Source: Legionella saoudiensis (GTDB taxonomy: Bacteria; Pseudomonadota; Gammaproteobacteria; Legionellales; Legionellaceae). From it: a DNA stretch of 64,000 nt. This document shows positions 18,249-25,880 of this stretch, one piece after another. The stretch is from NCBI RefSeq assembly GCF_001465875.1, contig NZ_LN901322.1, forward strand, positions 310,001-374,000. The letters are read 5' to 3'. The stretch's first letter is position 1. Each line of letters starts with the position of its first letter. The position numbers and the translations under genes were made by a program. The notes beneath the pieces are model-generated. The model was not told the origin of the DNA. It did not search any database and saw only the letters and a program-made list of their open reading frames with translations.

Positions 18249-18956
18249 ATGAATAATAAATACAGCCTATTAATAATTATTGCCTCCCTATTCTCGCTTC
18301 ATGCTGAGGCTGGAGGGTATACGGGCGCTAATTTAGGTATTAATGCCGTAAAAGTTCAAAAGGATTTAAGGTATCCGCTAGAAGAAGAAACGCCTACTAC
18401 CGCTTATTTTAATAATGCGTATACTAATTTTCATGGGCAACTATTCGCCGGCTATGAATTGTTTCTACAATCTAGATTTTCGGTTGCGTTGGAAGCAGAT
18501 GCGGAACTATTTACTGGGGCATCACATTATAGAATTAATAATTGGTTTTTTACGCAAAATGTTTCGACAAAAGAGCAGTTTCAATATGGATTTTCATTCT
18601 TTTTATTACCGGCTTACCAAATTAATGAATCAGTACGTTTGTTTGTAGGTCCCGGTGTTGCTCCAAGTTATTTTGTTGTAAAAAGTGAGGAAACCGCGGG
18701 CAACATAGGAGTTAGTGGGAGCTTTAATCAGTGGCTGACTGGCGGTGGTTTAAAAGCAGGCGCCATTACGCGATTAAATAGCAGTCTTGATTTAGTCTTA
18801 AGCTATCAATTTATGCAATACAATAGCATGAAACGCACCCGTATTGAGCCCATTTCAGGTGACACCTTACAAGGGCACTATAAGCCTAATGTAAATTCAG
18901 TCTTAGTTGGTCTTAGATATAACTTTGCGGACGCTAAACCCATCCAGTATAAGTAA
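18249..18956 (+). CDS. outer-membrane beta-barrel protein
   Basis: 235 residues with a signal peptide (about 1-21, ending SLHAEAGG). The mature part is an OmpA-like small barrel: TGANLGINAVKV, HGQLFAGYELFL, FSVALEADAELF, VRLFVGPGVAPSYF, LDLVLSYQFMQY and a last strand SVLVGLRYNFA. The strand pattern and length resemble the barrel at 13877-14635, so the two probably belong to one family. AAGGTAAAAA before the ATG serves as the ribosome site. It is the last gene of the exported cluster. Role unknown; such proteins are often annotated as porin-family or opacity-like proteins. Confidence 0.72.
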   Translation: MNNKYSLLIIIASLFSLHAEAGGYTGANLGINAVKVQKDLRYPLEEETPTTAYFNNAYTNFHGQLFAGYELFLQSRFSVALEADAELFTGASHYRINNWFFTQNVSTKEQFQYGFSFFLLPAYQINESVRLFVGPGVAPSYFVVKSEETAGNIGVSGSFNQWLTGGGLKAGAITRLNSSLDLVLSYQFMQYNSMKRTRIEPISGDTLQGHYKPNVNSVLVGLRYNFADAKPIQYK

Positions 18957-18980
18957 TTTGCAAACGAGCAATAAGCCAGG

Positions 18981-19042
18981 CAGGAGCTTTAAGGCCTTCA
19001 TCCTAAAGAGTTTACAACGAAGGAGCTCCTGAATGAGGCAAG
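18981..19042. repeat. inverted repeats between convergent genes
   Basis: CAGGAGCT (18981-18988) pairs with AGCTCCTG (19024-19031), so the region could form the terminator between the convergent barrel and LysR genes. Overlapping it, CCTGAATGAGGCAAG (19028-19042) is the inverse (14 of 15) of 13793-13807 on the other side of the exported-protein cluster. No coding content seen in 18957-19142. Confidence 0.4.
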
Positions 19043-19142
19043 AATTAATACGTGCCCCGCTTAGGAGAGCCTTCAGAATGCACGAAAATAGCATAAAGCC
19101 TACATCCAGCGACTGGTCAGGTTTCCTCAAGCGGCAACTAGT

Positions 19143-20078
19143 TCATACATTCTTCCAATAAGTTTCTGAATTAAAGCGTTCTAATAAAAAATCAATAAAG
19201 ACTCGCACCTTAAACGGCAGATAACGTTGATTCGGATAAGCAGCATGGATATTAATATCATGCTCACAATAATTACTTAAAACACTCAGTAATTTCCCTG
19301 CTTTAACCTCCTCAGTTACCATAAAACTTGATAACTTAACTAAACCCACCCCAGCTATGGCGGCCTTCACTAAACCTTGATTACTATTAATGCGTAAATT
19401 CCCAGAGACAGGAATAATCAATTTTTCTTTATCATCATAAAAACGCCACTCATGCTTTTGCCCAATGCCTAATGTATTTCCAGGTTCAGATTGATAGATA
19501 AGGCAATTATGTTTTGTCAGCTCTGCAGGTATTTGCGGCATACCAAATCGCTTAAAATAGTCCGGCGAGCCATAAACGCCACTATTACGAACAGCAATTT
19601 TTCGTGATTTCAATAAAGAAGTATCAGGTAAATCATTAATAAAAATGGCTAGATCTAAGCCTTTGTATATAAAGTTCGCATATTGGCTGCCAAGTATAAG
19701 TTCAATTTTCATTTCCGGGTATAAGCATAAAAAATCATTCACTGCCGGAATAAGATGTACCTGTCCGAAACTCATGGGGGCATTAATGCGTAAAAGCCCC
19801 GATGGGATTTGATGCTGTTGTAAAATTTTATCAGCAGCATCCTTAATTTCAAATTTAATCCGTTTACAATGTTCATAAAAAAGCTGACCACTTTCAGTGA
19901 GAACCATTGTACGAGTGGTTCTTTGAATTAATTGCACTCGAAGTTGATTTTCCAAACGGCTAATCCGTTTGCTAATAACAGAAGATGAAATAAATAATTT
20001 TTTAGCTGCTGCAGCAAAGCTCCCCTCTTCCGCCACACTTAAAAAAACTAAGGCATCACTAATTATAAAATCTGTCAT
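19143..20078 (-). CDS. LysR-family transcriptional regulator
   Basis: 311 residues. N-terminal winged helix (about 1-65): FLSVAEEGSFAAAAKKLFISSSVISKRISRLENQL, then VQLIQRTTRTMVLTESG. The C-terminal periplasmic-binding-like domain follows (RINAPMSFGQVHLIPAVNDFL, DLAIFINDLPDTSLLKSRKI, VKAAIAGVGLVKL). This fits the CrgA/AaeR-like branch, which often lacks an obvious ligand. It is divergent from the membrane-protein gene at 20241, with 162 bases between, so that gene is the most likely target in addition to itself. The inducer cannot be guessed. Confidence 0.93.
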   Translation of the reverse strand: MTDFIISDALVFLSVAEEGSFAAAAKKLFISSSVISKRISRLENQLRVQLIQRTTRTMVLTESGQLFYEHCKRIKFEIKDAADKILQQHQIPSGLLRINAPMSFGQVHLIPAVNDFLCLYPEMKIELILGSQYANFIYKGLDLAIFINDLPDTSLLKSRKIAVRNSGVYGSPDYFKRFGMPQIPAELTKHNCLIYQSEPGNTLGIGQKHEWRFYDDKEKLIIPVSGNLRINSNQGLVKAAIAGVGLVKLSSFMVTEEVKAGKLLSVLSNYCEHDINIHAAYPNQRYLPFKVRVFIDFLLERFNSETYWKNV

Positions 20079-20240
20079 TTCATATACTCATCACATTCCT
20101 GCAAATTTTGCACTAATGTGATTCTAAAATTGGCCATTGTTTATTATTTTATATCAATTTACTATGCGCGCCAAATGATTATCCGACTGCCAGTAAGAAA
20201 AACTGTATTCAATCATTAATTAATAGTGGGATTAATAAAT

Positions 20241-21809
20241 ATGGGCCTAGTATTAAAAGAAAAAAAAGCAACGGAGAGGCAATTCAATATAAACAGCAAC
20301 TATAAAGCACGCTATGTTGAATTAGCAAAGCCTATGACAGGCATCATCGCACTAGCTATTTATCATATGCTTGAGGATATGGATGGTGATCCTGGTATGA
20401 AACTCAATTTAAGCAACACCATTGCCACTTTTGTTTGTTGGATGCTAGGAGAGCAATTAATTCACCGTATATGCATCCATTTTGATTTATATACGAAACC
20501 TGATTCAAAAAATCCTTTGTATCGAAACTTGAAAACCCTTGCGAGTTTAGGTTCTTCTTTAGGGGTTATTTTTGCCTCGCTAAGCAGTACATTATCTAAT
20601 CGCAAACTATCAGCTTCTTTATACAGCATGCTGATGGGCTCAATGATTGGCTTATTCGCTTTGATTATTCATCAATGTGACGCATTCTTCGTAAAAAATG
20701 AAGCAAACGTCGATGCGCAAGTGGGTACCGAAGGATGGTCAAAATACTCCAAAACAGCTCTGGTTTTAGGAGCCTCTATGGGCCAATTTCTTGGTGGAAT
20801 AAATTCATACCTTGAAGATAGTGATACGCTGACAAGCTTGAACAACATAACTCTTTATAGTGCCATTGCATCCGTAACTACCTTTTTAGTTGTCGTGGCA
20901 TGTGTACCGCTGATAAATTATTTGACACGTGACAAAAATGAAAAAATGTCACGAGGCATCTTGGTATCGGATGATCGCGCATTATTTAATAACAATTACG
21001 TACGATCCGGCTTCACTCTGGGTGCTGCTATGGGCACTATTTTAGGAGCATTATTAGGACCAGTACTTATTCCTGGGCTTCGTATCGATGTTGCCATTAC
21101 CCTTGGAGCAAGCGCTCTGTCCGTGGTCTTGGGCGTAGGCTTTGGTTTTCTTGGTCAAAAAATATCTTCTTATTTTGAAACCCATTGGGGTGTTTCAAGC
21201 ACTACCGATAACAGTTGGTCCTATGCAGCCCGCAGCACCGCTAACTTTTTCAGTTACATCGGTATTGCGCTTGCCTATACATTCTTTCCTGGAGCCACAT
21301 TGATGCATGCGGCAATTATCGGTTCAGCAATGGGTAGTTTGATCGGTTGGTTTGCGGGCCTATTTATAATGTGTTTAGCTCGTAAAATAGAACCCGATGA
21401 AGCAAAAATGAATGCAACCACTCTCCCTTGGACTCAGCGAATTGCAATTGGTACAACACGAGGGACAATTATTGGTGCGGTTGCAGGTTTGGCTCTGGGT
21501 TTTGTGGTTGGGGGTCCGTATACTTTAATTGGCTGGAGTATTTTTTTAGGTACACTAGGCGGTATTATCGGAGGGATAAACGATATTATTTCCGATCCTG
21601 TCTTTAACAAATCGGTAGATAAAGCAAAATCTCTTGTTAAAAAATCAGCCCCATTCATGTTTTTTGGCGCTAATTCATCGCCCACCAAAGAACCGCTAGC
21701 TGAACATAGCGCGCATCCAGCAAACAACCTCACTTTATTTTTTGGCGAAAAGTATCCAATTAAGCAGGAAGTTAATGCTTCTTTAGTTCAGATAAACATC
21801 ATACGTTAA
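20241..21809 (+). CDS. unrecognised multi-pass glycine-rich membrane protein
   Basis: I chose the ATG at 20241, which has GTGGGA nine bases upstream; a GTG at 20226 is the longer alternative. About 522 residues with perhaps ten hydrophobic segments. Many are glycine-zipper-like (SGFTLGAAMGTILGALLGPVL, ALSVVLGVGFGFLGQKI, AAIIGSAMGSLIGWFAGLF, TIIGAVAGLALGFVVGGP, LGGIIGGINDII). Segments appear in pairs, suggesting internal duplication. No transporter family was recognised. The C-terminal 60 residues are soluble. It is divergent from a LysR regulator that may control it. It could be an inner-membrane protein of stress or host interaction; nothing in the sequence decides this. Confidence 0.65.
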   Translation: MGLVLKEKKATERQFNINSNYKARYVELAKPMTGIIALAIYHMLEDMDGDPGMKLNLSNTIATFVCWMLGEQLIHRICIHFDLYTKPDSKNPLYRNLKTLASLGSSLGVIFASLSSTLSNRKLSASLYSMLMGSMIGLFALIIHQCDAFFVKNEANVDAQVGTEGWSKYSKTALVLGASMGQFLGGINSYLEDSDTLTSLNNITLYSAIASVTTFLVVVACVPLINYLTRDKNEKMSRGILVSDDRALFNNNYVRSGFTLGAAMGTILGALLGPVLIPGLRIDVAITLGASALSVVLGVGFGFLGQKISSYFETHWGVSSTTDNSWSYAARSTANFFSYIGIALAYTFFPGATLMHAAIIGSAMGSLIGWFAGLFIMCLARKIEPDEAKMNATTLPWTQRIAIGTTRGTIIGAVAGLALGFVVGGPYTLIGWSIFLGTLGGIIGGINDIISDPVFNKSVDKAKSLVKKSAPFMFFGANSSPTKEPLAEHSAHPANNLTLFFGEKYPIKQEVNASLVQINIIR

Positions 21810-21827
21810 TAGCATCAAATGTAGCAG

Positions 21828-22790
21828 TTAAAATCCCCAAACCAGACGTTCTAACTCTTTCAAAGACGTAACTTTATTTTTCCAGTCCGCAATCCTTACT
21901 TGAACATCTAAGTTGCTGTACTTATGTAGAAGCATTAATGCTGTTAACTGTTGACTAAGTTCTTCGTTCAATTCGCTAGGCAAAAAGCCGTATGCTCTTA
22001 AAAAAGTTTTTAATAACTCCGTATCACCTTGAATTAAAAATGCCCCCGGCCCTAGTAAATCATACTTATAATGGCCTAACATTGCATCGCCAAAATCAAT
22101 TAAGCCAGCAATATGCCAAATACCATCAATATTAGTTACTAAAAAGTTCATTGGCGTGTATTCGCCGGTTAAAATAACGGGTTCTTCGATACTAAGTAAC
22201 GATTCTTTCATGACATCAATATAAGACGGGACCTGCTGTAGAAGTGACTTAGATAAATTCTTAACTTTATGATTCTCAATACAACCCATTATTTGATTTT
22301 CAATAAACTGTTTCCAATGACAATCAATCGCCTCTAAACCCTGCGTTGGCAATGAATGAACCTCTCTAATTAATGAGCCAAGTTCCTGCATAATAACTAA
22401 TTTATTATTCTGATCTAAATTATGCCATAGGGTTTCTAACAAAGTACCTTCTAACTGAGTCATTATGATATAAGGCCAACCCGCTAGCTCGCCTTCAAAT
22501 TTAAGCACCGGGGTCTTAACTGAGAGCTTTCCCTCAAGAGCTTTAAGAACTAATCGCTCACTAGCAAATTGATCTTTATGGAAAGGTGGGAACAATTTAA
22601 TCACTAACTTGTTATCACAGGAAAATACAATATTGCTTCCTTCAGAAAAAAGCGTTAGTGCATTAAAAGGTAAATTATGTTGGGCAAGGATCTTTCTTAT
22701 AACATTTTCAAATAGTTTAGTATCTTGCTTTAATACTTCCAATTCTTCAAATGAATTAATTGATGTTAATGTACTCGCAATTGTGTTCAT
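21828..22790 (-). CDS. APH-like small-molecule kinase with altered catalytic motif
   Basis: 320 residues of the aminoglycoside phosphotransferase/choline kinase fold: glycine-poor N-lobe with KLVIKLFPPFHKDQF, GWPYIIMTQLEGTLLETLW hinge, and C-lobe LGSLIREVHSLP. The Brenner-type loop usually reads HGDxxxxN; here it is TGEYTPMN, so the catalytic Asp is replaced by Glu and the His by Thr. The metal-binding segment LIDFGDAMLG is intact. The substrate is unknown, and it should not be read as a resistance gene. It might be a kinase with modified chemistry or low activity. It has its own promoter, divergent from the DUF4169 gene. Confidence 0.78.
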   Translation of the reverse strand: MNTIASTLTSINSFEELEVLKQDTKLFENVIRKILAQHNLPFNALTLFSEGSNIVFSCDNKLVIKLFPPFHKDQFASERLVLKALEGKLSVKTPVLKFEGELAGWPYIIMTQLEGTLLETLWHNLDQNNKLVIMQELGSLIREVHSLPTQGLEAIDCHWKQFIENQIMGCIENHKVKNLSKSLLQQVPSYIDVMKESLLSIEEPVILTGEYTPMNFLVTNIDGIWHIAGLIDFGDAMLGHYKYDLLGPGAFLIQGDTELLKTFLRAYGFLPSELNEELSQQLTALMLLHKYSNLDVQVRIADWKNKVTSLKELERLVWGF

Positions 22791-22983
22791 AATTATCCAT
22801 TAAGGAAACTGCAAATGGGCGGTATAAAGTTCATATTGTAACCGATAAAAGGTTTATTCTTGTAAGTAATTTATATTTTACTACAGATAGTAATCTATAA
22901 ATTTTTTAAGTTCGTGCTTTTTGATTCATACCGAGCTGCGCTATAGTACTATAGTATAAGCAATAAATATTCTAGAGAGCGTT

Positions 22984-23172
22984 ATGGCAGAGATTATTAA
23001 TCTTAATAAAAAAAGAAAGGTGAAAATACGTTTGGAGAAAGAAAAAAAAGCTGCTGAAAACCGCATTAAATTTGGAAGAACAAAAAAAGAAAAGCAGATA
23101 GCAAAACAAGAAAAGGAACGTCATGAACGTCTTTTAGATGGCCACAAATTGGAAAATGAAGATAAAGATTAA
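22984..23172 (+). CDS. DUF4169 family small basic protein
   Basis: 62 residues, strongly charged and helical (one third Lys/Arg, many Glu). The pattern AEIINLNKKRK near the start, then AAENRIKFGRTKKEKQ and RLLDGHKLE near the end, is that of DUF4169, whose members have this length and no known function. AGAGAG just before the ATG is compatible with a ribosome site. It is not obviously in an operon; the next gene is convergent 15 bases away. Confidence 0.82.
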   Translation: MAEIINLNKKRKVKIRLEKEKKAAENRIKFGRTKKEKQIAKQEKERHERLLDGHKLENEDKD

Positions 23173-23187
23173 ATAATTTTTCTTCAC

Positions 23188-24120
23188 TTATTCTTTTGCC
23201 ATATTTTTTAAAATTTTTCCTAATAGTTCTAAATCTCGCTCACCATGATTTTGCCGTAAGAATAAATCCAACTCTTGATAACGTTGATAAATTAAAACAT
23301 CACACGCTAAAGGGAATGGTCCATAGGCACGAGCAAAACGTTTTAAAGTATCAGTACACAGTTGTTCTATCGCATGACGCACTCTTAATGCAAGTTGTTG
23401 TAACTGTAAAGAGGATAAATCCTGCGTGATTTTTCTCCCGGCACGCTCTAAAATAGAATAAATAACCCAAACATTTGACTCCATCGCCGCAAGATGGGCT
23501 AAAGTGTGTGCATCCTCTCGAGCATTAGCTAAACCATAATCAACTAATCCAGCAGCCCCACCTCCCCAGCAAGCAGCAGGCCCTAGGGCTCCTCGCCAAA
23601 ATCCTTTTCTGTACAGGTACCATCCTTGTTTTTCAATAATATTTTCCTCAGTTATAGGAAAATTAGTAAAGGTGAGTGTTGCGGTGTTTGTTTCTTTAAA
23701 AGCCGAGGTAATCCAAGTCTCCTTATTTATTTGCACCTGCTTACAGAATGAAGGGGACGTTAAATCCACCTCAATAAGCCACCCCTCTGCAGTAATTAAT
23801 GCATAGTCGGCAATTCCTGCTCCACTGCAAAACATTTTGCTACCATTTAAAGTCCATTGAGCTGCACTCTTGCTTATTATTAGAGGCTTATTAGGAATCT
23901 CCGAGGCCCAAACCGCATATAAGGCTTTTTCTTTGGCTGGACGGCCGGCTTCATGTAAAATGGATAATGCATCCCAATGAGCTTCTGCAAGTTTTGCTAA
24001 AGATAAGTTCATCTGACCTACCGCAAATAAATGTAATAAGCGCTCCGTATAATTCACCTCATTAGGAAGTAGGCTGTTTTTTTGTATTAGGCTTCGTACT
24101 TTATTTTGTAAACTTTCCAT
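23188..24120 (-). CDS. acyl-CoA dehydrogenase-like flavoprotein, short
   Basis: 310 residues, shorter than typical acyl-CoA dehydrogenases (about 380). The middle beta-domain is recognisable (WTLNGSKMFCSGAGIADYALITA, then WITSAFKETNTATLTFTNFPI), followed by the helical C-terminal domain (AACWGGGAAGLVDYGL, LAAMESNVWVIYSILERAG). The N-terminal helical domain is reduced. It lies 51 bases after a NodS-like methyltransferase gene on the same strand. This pairing is known to me from gene sets that also hold a PIG-L deacetylase and a glycosyltransferase; those two are absent here. Substrate and FAD binding are unproven. Confidence 0.75.
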   Translation of the reverse strand: MESLQNKVRSLIQKNSLLPNEVNYTERLLHLFAVGQMNLSLAKLAEAHWDALSILHEAGRPAKEKALYAVWASEIPNKPLIISKSAAQWTLNGSKMFCSGAGIADYALITAEGWLIEVDLTSPSFCKQVQINKETWITSAFKETNTATLTFTNFPITEENIIEKQGWYLYRKGFWRGALGPAACWGGGAAGLVDYGLANAREDAHTLAHLAAMESNVWVIYSILERAGRKITQDLSSLQLQQLALRVRHAIEQLCTDTLKRFARAYGPFPLACDVLIYQRYQELDLFLRQNHGERDLELLGKILKNMAKE

Positions 24121-24171
24121 TTCTTTTCATTAAAATTAATTATTTAATATGCTCAGACTAATGCATGAGCT

Positions 24172-24738
24172 TCATTTTTTAACCCAATAATCTAAACGAA
24201 AATCCTTATTCCGTTCGCTATGTTTTAACTCAAAGATGCCCAAGGAATGAATTATAGAATGCACTTCATCACCACTAAGAATATGGTCTTCAGAGGTGCC
24301 TAACCAGTGTGATGCCAAGAGGTAGAACGGTGGGGTGCAGGTTGTGGCAATATTTTTAATAATATTGCGCCATTCTTCACGGCTAAAATAATACCCAATT
24401 TCACTTAAGATAATTAAATCCGCTTTGGACGGGATCGAATAATTTCCTAATGAGCCCCATTGAATGCGCACATTCTTTAATCCACAACAGCGTATTTGGG
24501 CCGCAAGAGTAGCAGTAGAAGAAATATCAATCGCCTCTACAAATTCGGCTAAATGAGCTAATTGTTCTGTTAAAATTCCTATTGAGCAACCTGCTTCAAA
24601 AACATAACTCGGTTTTTGGTGGTGGACGATCTCGCAAATTCGCTTATAACGGTTTAATTCATAGGTGCTCGAAGCAAAGTGCCAGGGATCGGGATTATTT
24701 TGATATAACGATTCAAAAAAATTAGCTTTAATATTCAT
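24172..24738 (-). CDS. NodS-like SAM-dependent methyltransferase
   Basis: I prefer the ATG at 24738 (MNIKANFFESLYQNNPDPWHF), which begins exactly where the family does; the frame is open further to 24813. About 188 residues. Motif I is VFEAGCSIGILTEQLA, the acidic residue is in VEAIDIS, and the NPDPWHFASSTYELNRY segment is characteristic of NodS-type N-methyltransferases and their relatives. It should methylate a small molecule or sugar derivative using SAM. It is the first gene of a two-gene unit with the acyl-CoA dehydrogenase-like gene. Its promoter region (24739-25056) is shared with the divergent GST gene and contains CTAGGGTAACCCT. Confidence 0.82.
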   Translation of the reverse strand: MNIKANFFESLYQNNPDPWHFASSTYELNRYKRICEIVHHQKPSYVFEAGCSIGILTEQLAHLAEFVEAIDISSTATLAAQIRCCGLKNVRIQWGSLGNYSIPSKADLIILSEIGYYFSREEWRNIIKNIATTCTPPFYLLASHWLGTSEDHILSGDEVHSIIHSLGIFELKHSERNKDFRLDYWVKK

Positions 24739-25056
24739 AGGACATACCCTAGATTGAATAAATACAAACGACCAGTAAATTAAGTATTCCTCTTTATTCA
24801 TAGTGTAGGACATCGGTGGCTTTATATCATTTCAGTAGGTGTAATTACTAATACAACCTAGGGTAACCCTTTATTATTGATACTTGCTGTTGGTATCAGG
24901 AAAACTTGCAAAAGGCCTCCTGTTATGGTGCTACCTGTAGTAGACGGTAGGCTCCGGGGAAATTGCAACGTTTCTCCAGAAGTGTTTTTCATACGTATGT
25001 TTTCACTAACTGTATCAGCTAATATTAGTTTATGGAGCGATGCTTAAGGAATTTAC

Positions 25057-25752
25057 ATGATCACTTTATATTCATATCCGCAATTATTCGGTTTACCTGA
25101 TAATAATCCTTTTGGTTTAAAAGTAGATACTTTTTTACGATTGGCAAAAATCCCCTATCAACATGAGCATATTTTGGATACAAAAAGTGCCCCTCGCGGC
25201 CAATTACCCTATCTGGTTGATGATCAAGAAACCGTTACTGATAGTAATGTGATAATTAATTACTTAATTGAAAAGTATGAAATTTCAATAGATAAAACAT
25301 TAACTAGTGAACAAAAAAACCTTCATTTCTTAATTACTAGAATGCTGGATGGCCATTTATACTGGGTAATGTCTTATTCTCGTTGGCAAGATGAAGAATT
25401 TTGGCCCTTATTTAAGAATGAATTTTTAAAACAATTGCAAGATATTCCAGAAAGCATACTTGATAATGCAAGATGCTATAACATTGAGAAATATAACTAC
25501 CAGGGCATTGGACGCTACTCAAAAGAAGAAATTTATCAGTCAGGGATTGATGACTTGAGCGCAATTTGTGCTTTATTAGCGAACAGAGGTTTTATCTTTG
25601 GTAAAACAGTCCATAGTATTGATGCTTGCTGTTATAGCTTCTTAGCAAATATTTACTATTTTGACATTAACACGCCGCTAAAAGAATTTATTGTGAAAAA
25701 CGCTAAACTTGCTCGTTATGTTAATAGAGTTCGCGAGTTATTAATGTACTAG
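25057..25752 (+). CDS. glutathione S-transferase family protein (metaxin/FAX-like)
   Basis: 231 residues. The N-terminal thioredoxin-like domain reads ITLYSYPQLFGLPDNNPFGLKVDTFLRLAKIPYQ, then GQLPYLVDDQETVTDSNVIINYL, with the cis-Pro and the Asp-Ser glutathione-contact pair. The C-terminal helical domain has FIFGKTVHSIDACCYSFLANI. This arrangement is that of the Tom37/failed-axon-connections branch of GST proteins. It probably acts in detoxification or thiol chemistry; the substrate is unknown. Single gene, divergent from the methyltransferase gene. Confidence 0.83.
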   Translation: MITLYSYPQLFGLPDNNPFGLKVDTFLRLAKIPYQHEHILDTKSAPRGQLPYLVDDQETVTDSNVIINYLIEKYEISIDKTLTSEQKNLHFLITRMLDGHLYWVMSYSRWQDEEFWPLFKNEFLKQLQDIPESILDNARCYNIEKYNYQGIGRYSKEEIYQSGIDDLSAICALLANRGFIFGKTVHSIDACCYSFLANIYYFDINTPLKEFIVKNAKLARYVNRVRELLMY

Positions 25753-25880
25753 CACAAATAATGGTTCTGTCGAAAAAATTCACCCAACAGGAGAGAATTT
25801 TTATAACTCCGTCCACGATGCTTGAGTGGCACCATGTGCCGAACTCCATTTACATCGATAACGTATCTGTAATACATTTT

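Noticed and set aside
18903-19130. 75-residue minus-strand frame between convergent genes
   Set aside because: It overlaps the barrel 3' end and a region of inverted repeats, with no ribosome site and no recognisable protein.
21828-22790. Aminoglycoside resistance gene
   Set aside because: Only the fold matches; the catalytic loop is altered and no resistance context is present.
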